NCBI GenBank assembly: GCA_000993615.1
Contig: LBWM01000007.1
Span: forward strand, 1 to 64,000
Origin: Candidatus Peregrinibacteria bacterium GW2011_GWF2_39_17
GTDB lineage: Bacteria; Patescibacteriota; Gracilibacteria; UBA1369; UBA12473
DNA length: 64,000 nucleotides
Direction of reading: 5' to 3'
The translations under genes and the position numbers were made by a program. This document shows positions 18,896-27,450 of the stretch, piece after piece; the stretch's first letter is position 1; every line of letters starts with the position of its first letter. The notes beneath the pieces are model-generated. The model did not search any database. It was not told the DNA's origin and was given only the letters and a program-made list of their open reading frames with translations.

Positions 18896-18932
18896 ACACA
18901 CCTAATATACCTATACCTATGGTGGAGGTCAA
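18896..18932 (-). promoter_or_regulatory. csoR operon promoter with embedded operator
   Basis: Minus strand: TTGACC (18927-18932), exactly 17 nt, TATATT (18904-18909). The spacer and -10 are filled by a CACC...GGTG inverted repeat with ATAGGTATAGGTATAT between the arms, resembling GTAT/ATAC-type CsoR operators. A tetrameric repressor bound here would block RNA polymerase until copper is present. Confidence 0.65.
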
Positions 18933-19023
18933 TAGATTTTTCTTTATCACTTTTATTCTAAAAATATTGTAATAAAATAAAGACTTGGGTATAGTGACGC
19001 ACGATTAAGATGTTTTAAAATCC

Positions 19024-19098
19024 GCGGGTATCGTATAGTGGCTATTATGCGGCCTTGCCAAGGCCGAGACACGGGTCCGATTCCCGTTACCCGCTCCA
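19024..19098 (+). tRNA. tRNA-Gly (GCC)
   Basis: A complete cloverleaf: acceptor GCGGGTA/TACCCGC, anticodon stem GGCC/GGCC around the loop TTGCCAA (anticodon GCC), T-arm ACGGG/CCCGT, discriminator T, and an encoded CCA at 19096-19098. Confidence 0.95.
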
Positions 19099-19617
19099 AG
19101 CAAGAAATCGCGATTTACTGTTTGGATCTGTTTGTATGATGAGGCTCTTTTTAGGGATTTTTTGTGGAAACCTGCGCAAAAAAAGCCACGCTCAAATCTT
19201 CTGTTTTTTCGAGGCGTGTAACTTGCAGGAAAAGAAGTTCAGCAAAATTTTTCCTTTGCTATTTTTTCAAAATGAGTATACTTAAAAAAATAATTGATCT
19301 TTGAAAATCCAATTTCAAAAAGGGGTAGCGACAACGCTACACCTTTAATAGGGTACAGGATAGAAATAGTCTAAATAAATATCTTTATATAGTTCTTTTT
19401 TTAAAAAAAGGATTGGAAAAGGTATTTATCAGCTCATTTTTGGGGAAAATGATTAAATTTAGTTTTTGAAGATTTTTTGCTATTTTTTTTGGTTTTTTGC
19501 AACGAAAAGACGTTATGAAAAGTAAGTTTTTTCTTCTCTCAAAAAGGGGGATTCATATTTAAAATACTATTTTCCTGCGTGCTAAAATTTCGAAATTTTA
19601 TTATCTAACCATAAATT
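19099..19617 (+). other. 519-nt intergenic region with hairpins upstream of pitA
   Basis: No gene is supported here; the ORFs overlapping the tRNA are fortuitous. There is a two-part stem near 19172-19230 (CCTGC/GCAGG outside, CACGC/GCGTG inside), a terminator at 19241-19267, and a short GC hairpin GTAGCG (19325-19330)/CGCTAC (19335-19340). The last 200 nt before pitA are very T-rich. A small RNA between the tRNA and the terminator is possible but unproven. Confidence 0.4.
19241..19267 (+). terminator. Intrinsic terminator downstream of tRNA-Gly
   Basis: AGCAAA (19241-19246) pairs with TTTGCT (19255-19260), followed by ATTTTTT. It would end the tRNA-Gly transcript or a small RNA overlapping the 19172-19230 stem. 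Confidence 0.55.
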
Positions 19618-21150
19618 ATGGCCATTTTTGAATGGTTGGCAATTGTTTGTTTAGTTTGTTTGGCGTTTGGCGATTTGATGGTCGGGGTAGCCAACGATGC
19701 GGTTAATTTTGTGAACTCAGCGATTGGCGCAAAGGTCGCTTCACGAAAAGTTATTATGCTGGTCGCGTCCATTGGGGTAATTATTGGCGCAACGTTTTCC
19801 GATGGAATTATTGAGGTGGCACGGAAAGGGATCTTTAATCCCGAGTTTTTCACATTACAAGAAGCCATTATTTTGTTTACCGCAGCAGCCATGGCAGATC
19901 TCATTCTACTCGATTTATTTTCCACTTTTGGCTTACCTACTTCAACGACCGTTTCTATTGTATTTGAAATTTTTGGAGCAGCCTTTATTTTAGCGCTATT
20001 AAAATTAGGAAACCTGGATCAGGCGTGGGAAACCATCAATAGTGCCTCGGCCATCAAAATCATTACCGGTATTTTCCTTTCTATCGGAGTAGCATTTATT
20101 GTGGCCATTATCGTGCAATTTATTACGCGCTTACTATTCACTTTTGATTATCATTCTCGTCTTAAAAAATGGGGGTTTTTGTGGAGTGGAGTTGCGCTAA
20201 CGTGCTTATTTTATTTCATTTTGGTGGTCGGAGGTAAGCATGCGACCTTTATGACAGAAGGGACGAAAGGATGGATTGAGGGGAATCTCAATATGCTTTT
20301 AGGTAGCTCATTAGTTGTACTTTCGGTTATTTCCTATACCTTAATTCACCGTGGTGTTAATATTTTAAAAATTATTGTTCTCATTGGGACTGGTGGCTTG
20401 GCGATGGCGTTTGCAGGAAATGATTTAGCTAATTTTATCGGGGTTTCCGTCGGAGGCGTTCATGCTTTTTTAGGAGCGGATTTGTCGGGAACTTTGCCTA
20501 CTCCCACTTGGGTGTTGATTTTGGCCGGTTTTGTGATGGCTTTTTCTATCTTTACTTCGAAGAAGGCCAAAACAGTCACGAGTACCGAAGTGAATTTGGC
20601 TAGCCATAAAAAATCGGTCACTCAACAATGGAAATCCAATGGTTTTGTAGAACACTTGACGCGACTTATTCTTTTTCTATATCGAGGAATTCTACGCATT
20701 TTCCCTAAAGCGTTGCTCCAAACAATCAAGTCACGGTGGACGGGGACAGAGCGTAATCATCTTGAAGAAACCCATTCCGATTTCGATTTACTCCGCGCCG
20801 CAGTTAATTTAATGGTTTCCGCAGTTCTTATTTCTTTTGCAACAGCCCATAAGTTGCCGCTTTCTACGACTTATGTGACCTTTATGGTGGCCATGGGGAC
20901 CGCTTTGACCGATGGGGCTTGGGATCGCGAATGTGCTCCTCATCGAATTCATGGGGTGCTGACAGTGGTGAGTGGTTGGTTTATTACCGCCTTTATGGCC
21001 TTTTTGATAGCCGGAGTCGCCGTCTCGATTCTTTATTTATTCCAGATGTATGGACTTTTGTTTCTCATTGTCGTCACTATCGTAATTATTTATAAATTAT
21101 ATCATCTTCATGAAAAGAGAAGTGTAGCCCGTGTCGGGAATCAAGGATGA
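19618..21150 (+). CDS. pitA: PiT-family inorganic phosphate transporter
   Basis: 510 residues and about ten to twelve hydrophobic helices. The PiT repeat signatures occur in both halves: GVANDAVNFVNSAIGAKVAS near residue 23 and AGNDLANFIGVSVGG near 268; FGLPTSTTVSI and LPLSTTYVTF are the second repeated motif. It imports phosphate, usually as a neutral metal-phosphate complex with H+ or Na+. A cytosolic loop of about 60 residues separates the halves. The TGA stop is followed by a strong terminator. It has no PhoU-like partner here. Confidence 0.92.
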   Translation: MAIFEWLAIVCLVCLAFGDLMVGVANDAVNFVNSAIGAKVASRKVIMLVASIGVIIGATFSDGIIEVARKGIFNPEFFTLQEAIILFTAAAMADLILLDLFSTFGLPTSTTVSIVFEIFGAAFILALLKLGNLDQAWETINSASAIKIITGIFLSIGVAFIVAIIVQFITRLLFTFDYHSRLKKWGFLWSGVALTCLFYFILVVGGKHATFMTEGTKGWIEGNLNMLLGSSLVVLSVISYTLIHRGVNILKIIVLIGTGGLAMAFAGNDLANFIGVSVGGVHAFLGADLSGTLPTPTWVLILAGFVMAFSIFTSKKAKTVTSTEVNLASHKKSVTQQWKSNGFVEHLTRLILFLYRGILRIFPKALLQTIKSRWTGTERNHLEETHSDFDLLRAAVNLMVSAVLISFATAHKLPLSTTYVTFMVAMGTALTDGAWDRECAPHRIHGVLTVVSGWFITAFMAFLIAGVAVSILYLFQMYGLLFLIVVTIVIIYKLYHLHEKRSVARVGNQG

Positions 21151-21180
21151 AAGGGCTGTAAACGGAGTGAGGTAAAAGGA

Positions 21181-21211
21181 AAAGCCCTATGCAAAAATAG
21201 GGCTTTTTAAA
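21181..21211 (+). terminator. Intrinsic terminator of pitA
   Basis: AAAGCCCTA (21181-21189) pairs perfectly with TAGGGCTTT (21198-21206) and is followed by Ts. Confidence 0.85.
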
Positions 21212-21225
21212 AAGAGATGTGGAAA

Positions 21226-21252
21226 TAAAAAAATCGCCTGAATTAGAGGCGA
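21226..21252 (-). terminator. Intrinsic terminator of the tRNA-His transcript
   Basis: TCGCCT (21234-21239)/AGGCGA (21247-21252). On the minus strand the stem is followed by a run of about eight Ts. Confidence 0.7.
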
Positions 21253-21260
21253 ATGTTTCG

Positions 21261-21330
21261 TACTGCAGTAATTGATATTGTCTACGGATTAAAATTTCAA
21301 TATCTAAGCTCGCAATATTAATCTGCAGTA
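21261..21330. repeat. Imperfect inverted repeat between pitA and tRNA-His
   Basis: Arms 21261-21280 and 21312-21330 are near-perfect inverted copies, each with a TACTGCAG-type core, around a loop of about 30 nt. A TCTACG hexamer also appears twice (21281-21286, 21331-21336). It lies in the tRNA-His downstream region; no gene is here. Confidence 0.45.
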
Positions 21331-21405
21331 TCTACGAACAATTCTAGTTTAACATACTTTAAAATCAAAAAGCAAGAGATTTTTTTAACCGCTTGGTGTG
21401 TGATC

Positions 21406-21483
21406 TGGGGTGACTAGTGGGATTTGAACCCACGGCCTTCGGAGCCACAATCCGACGCTCTAACCAACTGAGCTATAGTCACC
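21406..21483 (-). tRNA. tRNA-His (GTG)
   Basis: Minus strand: an extra 5' G (G-1) opposite C73, as expected for tRNA-His, acceptor GTGACTA/TAGTCAC, D-arm GCTC/GAGC, anticodon loop TTGTGGC (GTG), T-arm GTGGG/CCCAC, and an encoded CCA at 21406-21408. Confidence 0.95.
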
Positions 21484-21627
21484 ACAATAAAACCTGACTG
21501 GACTATCGCATTGTACGAATTATAAGCCTTAAGGGCAATCTAAAATTTTAAGCGCATCTTGGACGAGCTTTATTTTAGGATTTGTCCTATTGTGTTCGAC
21601 TTTCCCCTTTGTTATGATTAATTTGTT

Positions 21628-22149
21628 ATGGTAAACATCATACTTAAAGATGCAATTTCACCTGCTGGAAGAATAATCATCAAAAGGCTGAAATGGTTTA
21701 CGGGGTTAAGTTTCTTGGCTATGCTTTTTGCTGCTTACCTTGTTTATTTGCATTTTGAACCAACCAGCGACGCTCCCTGTAATATTAATGAATATTTGAA
21801 TTGCGATGTTGTTAATAGAAGTTCTTATTCTGAAATTTTAGGTATTCCGGTTGCAATTATTGGATTTTTGGCCTACGGTTTTTTCTTTTTAATGGGACGC
21901 GCTCTTTATAAAAAATTTCGCTTCACTAAATGGCACCGCGCCCTTATTGCTCACAATTTGTATTGGCTTCTTCTAATTTTGCTTGCCATCGGAATTCTGT
22001 TTTGTTTTTATTTGACCTATATTGAGTTTTTTGTTCTGCAGGTGGTGTGTATTTTTTGTGTTGCCCAGCAAATCATTATTTTAATAAACCTCTTTCTCAT
22101 GGTTAGTATTTTGCGTTTGTCTTCTAGTGAGCGAAAAGGGGAGTTATAG
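21628..22149 (+). CDS. VKOR-family disulfide-generating membrane protein
   Basis: 173 residues with four hydrophobic helices. The VKOR signature is complete: Cys pair in the first loop (APCNINEYLNCDVVNRSSYSEILGIPVAIIG) and the quinone-proximal CIFC pair near residue 142. VKOR homologues oxidise a thioredoxin-like partner outside the membrane and pass electrons to quinone, replacing DsbB. Such a partner is encoded 27 nt downstream. A TATGAT box at 21613-21618 with a TTGTGT -35 (17-nt spacer) places transcription start within a few nucleotides of the ATG. Confidence 0.93.
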   Translation: MVNIILKDAISPAGRIIIKRLKWFTGLSFLAMLFAAYLVYLHFEPTSDAPCNINEYLNCDVVNRSSYSEILGIPVAIIGFLAYGFFFLMGRALYKKFRFTKWHRALIAHNLYWLLLILLAIGILFCFYLTYIEFFVLQVVCIFCVAQQIIILINLFLMVSILRLSSSERKGEL

Positions 22150-22176
22150 AGTTGCTAATTTTTAACCTAAATATAA

Positions 22177-22617
22177 ATGTTTTCAAAAATTAAAATTACA
22201 AAAGTGGCCTTTTTAGGATTTTTGTTTGGGTTATTAATTTTTCAGGGATGCAGTAAGGTTGATCGTCCCGCGTATGATCAATTTGCCCAGTGTTTGGCTG
22301 ATCAAGGTTTAAAAATGTACGGTGCATTTTGGTGTTCAGCTTGTTCCTCGCAAAAAAAACTTTTTGGTTCATCTTTTCAATATGTTGATTATATTGAATG
22401 TGATGACCGTGATCCAAGTGGTAAGGGGCAAGCTGAGCTTTGCAAGGAAAAAAATATTGAAAGCTATCCAACGTGGACTTATACGGATGGACGAAAATGG
22501 GTTGGGGTGCAGACCTTTGAAAAGCTTGGAAGTATTGCTAATTGCCCAGTCCCCCCATCAGGTGATAGCAGCTCTAATTCGGATCCCACCATTGATATTA
22601 CTGTCCCATCAGAATGA
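22177..22617 (+). CDS. Exported thioredoxin-like partner of VKOR, probable lipoprotein
   Basis: 146 residues. The N-terminus has a hydrophobic segment ending in IFQGC, a possible though not ideal lipobox. A short thioredoxin-like domain follows with the active site FWCSACSSQKKLFG, close to the thioredoxin domain of natural VKOR-thioredoxin fusions. The conserved cis-Pro appears in IESYPTW. The tail is Ser/Pro-rich. It should accept disulfides from VKOR and oxidise secreted proteins, doing the job of DsbA. The two genes form an operon ending at the hairpins at 22617-22694. Confidence 0.85.
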   Translation: MFSKIKITKVAFLGFLFGLLIFQGCSKVDRPAYDQFAQCLADQGLKMYGAFWCSACSSQKKLFGSSFQYVDYIECDDRDPSGKGQAELCKEKNIESYPTWTYTDGRKWVGVQTFEKLGSIANCPVPPSGDSSSNSDPTIDITVPSE

Positions 22618-22640
22618 AACCCCCCAGTGATGGGGATTTT
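22617..22640 (+). terminator. Terminator of the VKOR operon
   Basis: A CCCC/GGGG hairpin with loop CAGTGAT just after the stop codon is followed by ATTTT. Confidence 0.6.
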
Positions 22641-22661
22641 ATAGAGGAATTTCTAAAAAGA

Positions 22662-22694
22662 AAAAGCCCCTCTCTCGCTGAGAAAGGGGCTTTT
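22662..22694. terminator. Strong bidirectional terminator
   Basis: AAAAGCCCC (22662-22670) pairs with GGGGCTTTT (22686-22694), with further C/T-A/G pairing inside. Poly-A before and poly-T after make it work on both strands, between the VKOR operon and the convergent metalloprotease gene. Confidence 0.85.
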
Positions 22695-22769
22695 ATTAGG
22701 CATCAAGGAATTACTCAGTCGAAACCAAATAACCCTTAAATACCTAACGTTTTGTATCATTTAGGGGCT

Positions 22770-23588
22770 CTAAGAAAGAGTCCAGAATGATTGAAGGTCA
22801 AAGTCTAATCGAGTGACGTCGTAGACCCGATTTTTTATTTCTAAGATTTTAGGCAATGATTCTTGTAACTGATATTCTTGCCCCTTAAAAACGACGTCTC
22901 GAAGGAAGATATATTTTTTGGCAACCTCTTCATTATGCGCTGCATAAAAACGAAACAGGCGACCGTGTAAAATATAAGCTGCATAGGATTCCGCAAAATC
23001 TTCTTGCGGCAATTCCTGTGAATAGCCTGATATAAAATTACTGACTGGAGAGTTAGATTTTAAGGAACTACTATTTAGCCAACTAATTTTGTAAAATTGG
23101 ATACTAGGATCATCACTATAGACTGGGTTTCCTCTATCGTCAAATTGACTTTGTTGTTTATTTTTTTTACTGGAAAGTAGGCCAGTATCAACTATATGTC
23201 CTAATTCATGTACTACTACAGCCGCCATTTCTTGTTCATCGATATTAACGCAACGAATAACCATAGTATGTCCTCCGCCTAGTCCTCTCCTTATTGTGGG
23301 ATCAAAGCTAAGGGTTAAGTTTTGGATTTCCTGTACGTGGTTAGCTTTAAGGGAGTTTAAGGTCTTAGCCAAAATATTTTCGCACCACTCAAGTTGCTCC
23401 TGATTTGCGTTCCCTTTAATTTTATAAGGAATTGCCAGGTTTGTTAGATCATTCGGTGTTTTTAAAATTGGGGTTAGCTGAATATCATCTTCAGGGGCCT
23501 GATAATGGGCCTCACGAGGTGGCCCCTGAAGGGTAGATAACGAAATAAACGAAGCTAGAAGAAAAATTAGTAGTTGTCTCAACATCAT
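22770..23588 (-). CDS. Exported putative zinc metalloprotease
   Basis: 272 residues. A signal peptide is visible at the N-terminus (LLIFLLASFISLSTLQG). The zinc motif HExxH reads VVVHELGHIVD near residue 128, and a candidate third ligand sits in EDFAESYAAYILHG near 198, the gluzincin-like arrangement. It is probably secreted or anchored and cleaves a peptide or protein substrate I cannot identify. It is monocistronic and convergent with the VKOR pair. Confidence 0.75.
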   Translation of the reverse strand: MMLRQLLIFLLASFISLSTLQGPPREAHYQAPEDDIQLTPILKTPNDLTNLAIPYKIKGNANQEQLEWCENILAKTLNSLKANHVQEIQNLTLSFDPTIRRGLGGGHTMVIRCVNIDEQEMAAVVVHELGHIVDTGLLSSKKNKQQSQFDDRGNPVYSDDPSIQFYKISWLNSSSLKSNSPVSNFISGYSQELPQEDFAESYAAYILHGRLFRFYAAHNEEVAKKYIFLRDVVFKGQEYQLQESLPKILEIKNRVYDVTRLDFDLQSFWTLS

Positions 23589-23706
23589 AAGCGGTCAAGA
23601 AATGAATGCACGCTTTTGATGTTTGTTTTTGGTGGTTAAAAGATTGCATCTTATACATAAAATTTATATTTGTCAATAGTGGGTCTAATCATTACTTCCT
23701 AATTTC

Positions 23707-23735
23707 TTGACTTTAATTAAAGCCATCCTTATACT
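23707..23735 (+). promoter_or_regulatory. Promoter of rpsU-prmC-prfA
   Basis: TTGACT (23707-23712), 17-nt spacer, TATACT (23730-23735). Start near 23742, giving a 5' UTR of about 24 nt without a Shine-Dalgarno sequence. Confidence 0.75.
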
Positions 23736-23765
23736 CACCAAGCAATTTAACAGGAACTTAATCTT

Positions 23766-23972
23766 ATGGCAGTTAGAGTTTTTAAAAACACGAAAGAATC
23801 ATTTGAAAGATTCCTCTCCCGCTTTGATCAGGCTGTGCAGAGAGCCCGAATTGTTCGGTTGCTTCGTGAACGACGCTATCGCACCAGGAAGCCAAGTAAG
23901 CGTATTCTGAGGACCGCGGCTTTAAAGCGAACCAATTTTCGAGCGGAGCGAGAGAAAAAGAAATTTTATTAA
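23766..23972 (+). CDS. rpsU: 30S ribosomal protein S21
   Basis: 68 residues, very basic, with the S21 pattern MAVRVFKNTKESFERFLSRF and RRYRTRKPSKR. S21 helps the 30S subunit pair with mRNA near the anti-Shine-Dalgarno end, which is interesting in a genome where Shine-Dalgarno sequences are rare. An overlapping longer ORF in another frame starts earlier but matches nothing. It leads the operon with prmC 8 nt downstream. Confidence 0.9.
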   Translation: MAVRVFKNTKESFERFLSRFDQAVQRARIVRLLRERRYRTRKPSKRILRTAALKRTNFRAEREKKKFY

Positions 23973-23980
23973 GTTTTTAA

Positions 23981-24832
23981 ATGCCCTTAGTTTTAAACAC
24001 CACCAGCCGGGGGGGGTATCTTGATCATCCTCGATTTCTCGGAAAGAAGGCAGCAGCAGAACTTTTGCTGGCTGATATTTTGGGAATTTCTAAAGAAAAA
24101 ATGTTTGCTTATCCAGATCGATCCCTAAACCAAAAGGAGATTCAATCATTCGAAGCTTTTTGGTTTCGATTTGAGCAAGGTGAACCAATGGCTTATCTCT
24201 TAAAGCGCAAGGAATTTTTTAATTTGAATTTTTACGTTGATTCTAGGGTCTTAATTCCCAGGCCCGAGACTGAACTATTAGTAGAAAAAGCGCTAAATTT
24301 AGCAAAAAATTATCTTCACCCGCGGTTTTTGGATATTGGTACTGGTTGTGGGGCTATAGCCTTAGCTATTCAATCAGTTCTGAGAAAAGCCAAAATTTGG
24401 GGAAGTGATATTTCAGAAGATGCTTTAGAAGTTGCTCATCTTAACGCTAAAAATCTCCATCTAACCCAGGTTGATTTTGTTAAGTCTAATCTTTTAGGAC
24501 AAATTCCTTTGGAACAATGGCAGCCGCATTTTTTTATTGCGAATTTACCTTATATCGGGACCAAAAAGTTTAATTTTGTAGAAAAAAATGTTCAAAGGTA
24601 TGAACCAGAGTTGGCCTTGTTTGGCGGAGAGGATGGCTTGGATCTTTATCGAATTTTATTTGGGCAGGTTAGAAAGTCATCTTGGATTCCCCATTTTTTG
24701 ATAGGCGAATTTGGTTTTCAGCAACGCGTTGCACTGGCAAAAATTATTAGCGCCAATTTTCCTTTGGTTGTGGTGAATTTTTATCAGGATTTAGCTGGTT
24801 TAGATCGTTTTTTCGTTATAAAATGGCATTAA
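23981..24832 (+). CDS. prmC: Release factor glutamine methyltransferase PrmC
   Basis: 283 residues. The SAM-binding motif is FLDIGTGCGAIALAI near residue 112, and the N-terminal signature RVLIPRPETELLVEKAL near 88. The catalytic NPPY motif is NLPY here (ANLPYI), a change that may still allow glutamine binding. PrmC methylates the Gln of the GGQ loop in release factors. It is followed 28 nt later by prfA, its substrate, the reverse of the common prfA-prmC order. Confidence 0.88.
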   Translation: MPLVLNTTSRGGYLDHPRFLGKKAAAELLLADILGISKEKMFAYPDRSLNQKEIQSFEAFWFRFEQGEPMAYLLKRKEFFNLNFYVDSRVLIPRPETELLVEKALNLAKNYLHPRFLDIGTGCGAIALAIQSVLRKAKIWGSDISEDALEVAHLNAKNLHLTQVDFVKSNLLGQIPLEQWQPHFFIANLPYIGTKKFNFVEKNVQRYEPELALFGGEDGLDLYRILFGQVRKSSWIPHFLIGEFGFQQRVALAKIISANFPLVVVNFYQDLAGLDRFFVIKWH

Positions 24833-24860
24833 AATTCCTTTCAAAAATTAAATTATCAGA

Positions 24861-25925
24861 ATGCTCGCTAAACTCAAACCATTTTACGATGAATTTCAAG
24901 ACATTGAAAAAAGGATGGCTGATTCCGAAGTTATTGCTGATCAAATCCTTTATCAAAAATTGGTACGTCGCCGAATTGAAATTCAGTCACGTGCTGAAAT
25001 TTACAGTGCTTTAAGGAAGATTGAGGATACAATTCAAGAGGCAACTCTTATGCTTGAAGAAGCAACGGATGAGGAAACTAAAGATTTTTTAAAACAAGAA
25101 ATCAGTAAGGCTAGGCATGATCGAGATCATGTTCTTGATGAGGCAAAGGTCGCGCTTTTGACAATTGACCCTAATGACAGTAAAAACTGTATTTTTGAAA
25201 TTAGAGCTGGCGCAGGAGGAGATGAGGCTGCTCTTTTCGCTGAAGAGCTTTCTCGAATGTATTTTCGCTATGCGGAGTCAAAAAATTTTACTCTTACCCT
25301 AATCGCTAAGAGCGAAAATTTAGTAGGTGGGGTTAAAGAAATAATTTTTAAAGTTAGCGGAGTAGGGGCTTATGGTCATTTAAAATATGAATGTGGGGTG
25401 CATCGTGTTCAGAGAGTTCCGGTAACCGAAAGTCAGGGACGGGTTCATACCTCAACTGCAACAGTTGCCGTGCTTCCCGAAGTTGAAGATGTAGATTTTA
25501 AAATTAGAGATGAAGATTTAAGAATTGATGTTTTTAGGGCTGGCGGGCATGGTGGACAATCGGTTAATACCACTGATTCTGCGGTGCGTATCACGCACTT
25601 GCCAACTGGTTTGATTGTTATTTGTCAGGACGAGAAATCGCAACTTAAAAATAAGCTTAAAGCCATGGGAGTATTGCGGTCGCGGCTTTATGCTATTGAG
25701 CAAGAAAAAAGGCAAAAAGAGTTAGGTGAAAAAAGATTAGCCCAAATCGGGACCGGTGACCGGTCTGAAAAAATAAGAACCTACAATTTCCCTCAAGATC
25801 GAGTTACTGATCATCGTATTAAGCAAAGCTGGAGCGATCTTCCTGGTATTATGAATGGTGAAATCGAAGAAATGGTACTTGCTCTTGAAAAAGCAGATCA
25901 AGCAGAGCGCTTAGTTAATGCTTAA
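24861..25925 (+). CDS. prfA: Peptide chain release factor 1
   Basis: 354 residues. GGQ is present ([19 protein letters not shown]) and the codon-recognition region reads [20 protein letters not shown], so the stop-reading tripeptide is PVT, of the RF1 P-x-T type. RF1 reads UAA and UAG. No RF2 gene is in this window, yet UGA ends several genes here, so RF2 should exist elsewhere. The last 11 nt overlap the 3' end of nadB, which is convergent. Confidence 0.95.
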   Translation: MLAKLKPFYDEFQDIEKRMADSEVIADQILYQKLVRRRIEIQSRAEIYSALRKIEDTIQEATLMLEEATDEETKDFLKQEISKARHDRDHVLDEAKVALLTIDPNDSKNCIFEIRAGAGGDEAALFAEELSRMYFRYAESKNFTLTLIAKSENLVGGVKEIIFKVSGVGAYGHLKYECGVHRVQRVPVTESQGRVHTSTATVAVLPEVEDVDFKIRDEDLRIDVFRAGGHGGQSVNTTDSAVRITHLPTGLIVICQDEKSQLKNKLKAMGVLRSRLYAIEQEKRQKELGEKRLAQIGTGDRSEKIRTYNFPQDRVTDHRIKQSWSDLPGIMNGEIEEMVLALEKADQAERLVNA

Positions 25926-27450
25926 GTGTTTTTTTTGTCTTCTCGGGGCTTAAAAGATAGTGACCGCCTAAGGATTTTTTCCTTTTTAACGCGGCTTGAG
26001 TTACTGCTTTGGCTGTGAGTAACATATTTTCGGTTTCTTTTAGTAAAATATTTAGGCCAGGAAAATGGGGGAGTTTGGCTTCCAAAATATCCAGTTTTTG
26101 TTTTGCTTCTTTAAGTCCTTTCGTCGTTCGAATAACTCCGACTTTCTCCCACATAATTTTCCGAATGCGGTATTTAATAGATTTTAGTTTTTTGACTAAT
26201 TTTGGTGAATTTGGTTGCAGCGCTGGTTTTACAAAATGGGGTATTTGATCCATTTTTTCACGTGCCGGAGATCTTAAAATTTGATTACTAAAAACTAAAG
26301 CTTCAAGAAGTGAATTCGAGGCTAAACGATTGGCTCCATGCACTCCTGTCCAGGCTACTTCTCCAAACGCATAAAGATATTTAATTTTTGTTTCGCCATG
26401 TAAATTAGTCATTACTCCTCCACAGCTATAATGAGCCGCAGGCGCTATTGGAATTAAATTTTTGGTGAGATTAAGTTTGTAGCGCAGAAGTCGTTGATAA
26501 ATGCTCGGAAACCTTAATTCAATTTCGTGGCTGGGCTTATGACGAATATCCAAAAAAGCGCCACCATTAAGATCTTCTTGGTAAACACAGCGAGCTACAA
26601 TGTCACGGGGAGCTAAATCCATTTTTGGATTATATTTTTTCATAAAACGCTGTCCTTTACGATCAAGCAAGATAGCACCTTCTCCGCGCAGCGCCTCACT
26701 GAGTAAAAATTTTGTTCGTCCTCCAATTTTGAGTGCCGTGGGGTGAAACTGTAAAAATTCTAGATCCCGACATTTTAAATCTGCCCGCATGGCCATCGCA
26801 ATCCCGTCACCAGTTGAAATTGACGGATTGGTTGTGTAGTAAAAAATTTGCCCCAACCCTCCAGTGGCTAGGACAATACGATTTCCGAAAATATTTTGTA
26901 CATTTTTTTTTCGCACAATTTGAACTCCGTAACAAATTTTCTTAATGGTTAGTAAGTCAATTGCAAAAGTGTGTTCCCATAAGGTTATTTTTGGATTTTG
27001 GGCTACTTTTTTAAGCAAGGTTTTTTCAATGGCTGCTCCGGTATAATCACCAACAAAAGCAATTCGGCGTTCACTATGACCACCTTCGCGCGTTAAAAGT
27101 AGTTTTCCTTGGACATTCGTCGCAAATGGGACACCGAGTTCAATTAAGCGGCAAATCGCTTCTGGGCTATTTTTCACCATAAATTCAACTGCATTGCGTT
27201 TATTATGAAAAGAGCCAGCTTCCATGGTGTCCTGTACATGTTTTTCAAAACGATCTGCCTTATTAAGGACAGCGGCAATCCCTCCTTGGGCTCGATTAGT
27301 GCTCGACTCAATGGATTTTTTTTTGGTAATAATCAATACCCGGCCTTGTTTCGCCGCATTAAGCGCAAAGTTAAGTCCAGCAATCCCTGAACCAATGATA
27401 ATGGTATCAAAGTGGATTTCAGGATCCCTTTTTAATTTCGTCATACTCAT
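25915..27450 (-). CDS. nadB: L-aspartate oxidase
   Basis: 511 residues, FAD-dependent. FAD site [20 protein letters not shown] at the start, [13 protein letters not shown], and the substrate-site region [16 protein letters not shown] are all characteristic. It oxidises aspartate to iminoaspartate, the first step of de novo NAD synthesis. NadA and NadC are not in this window. It overlaps aroK by 4 nt, so it is translated from the aromatic operon, an unusual setting (see findings). The succinate dehydrogenase flavoprotein is a paralogous family, but the [10 protein letters not shown] run favours NadB. Confidence 0.92.
   Translation of the reverse strand: MSMTKLKRDPEIHFDTIIIGSGIAGLNFALNAAKQGRVLIITKKKSIESSTNRAQGGIAAVLNKADRFEKHVQDTMEAGSFHNKRNAVEFMVKNSPEAICRLIELGVPFATNVQGKLLLTREGGHSERRIAFVGDYTGAAIEKTLLKKVAQNPKITLWEHTFAIDLLTIKKICYGVQIVRKKNVQNIFGNRIVLATGGLGQIFYYTTNPSISTGDGIAMAMRADLKCRDLEFLQFHPTALKIGGRTKFLLSEALRGEGAILLDRKGQRFMKKYNPKMDLAPRDIVARCVYQEDLNGGAFLDIRHKPSHEIELRFPSIYQRLLRYKLNLTKNLIPIAPAAHYSCGGVMTNLHGETKIKYLYAFGEVAWTGVHGANRLASNSLLEALVFSNQILRSPAREKMDQIPHFVKPALQPNSPKLVKKLKSIKYRIRKIMWEKVGVIRTTKGLKEAKQKLDILEAKLPHFPGLNILLKETENMLLTAKAVTQAALKRKKSLGGHYLLSPEKTKKTLKH

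Noticed and set aside
19055-19285. A 76-residue plus-strand ORF overlapping tRNA-Gly.
   Set aside because: It begins inside the tRNA and matches nothing; the region folds into hairpins instead.
20900-21210. UGA decoded as glycine, as in Gracilibacteria/SR1.
   Set aside because: pitA ends at TGA immediately before a strong terminator, der ends in TGA, and the cys leader ORF and others also use it; no recognised protein has an in-frame TGA.
23707-23910. A 67-residue ORF overlapping rpsU in another frame.
   Set aside because: It overlaps the rpsU promoter and most of the S21 coding region, and S21 has clear family motifs.
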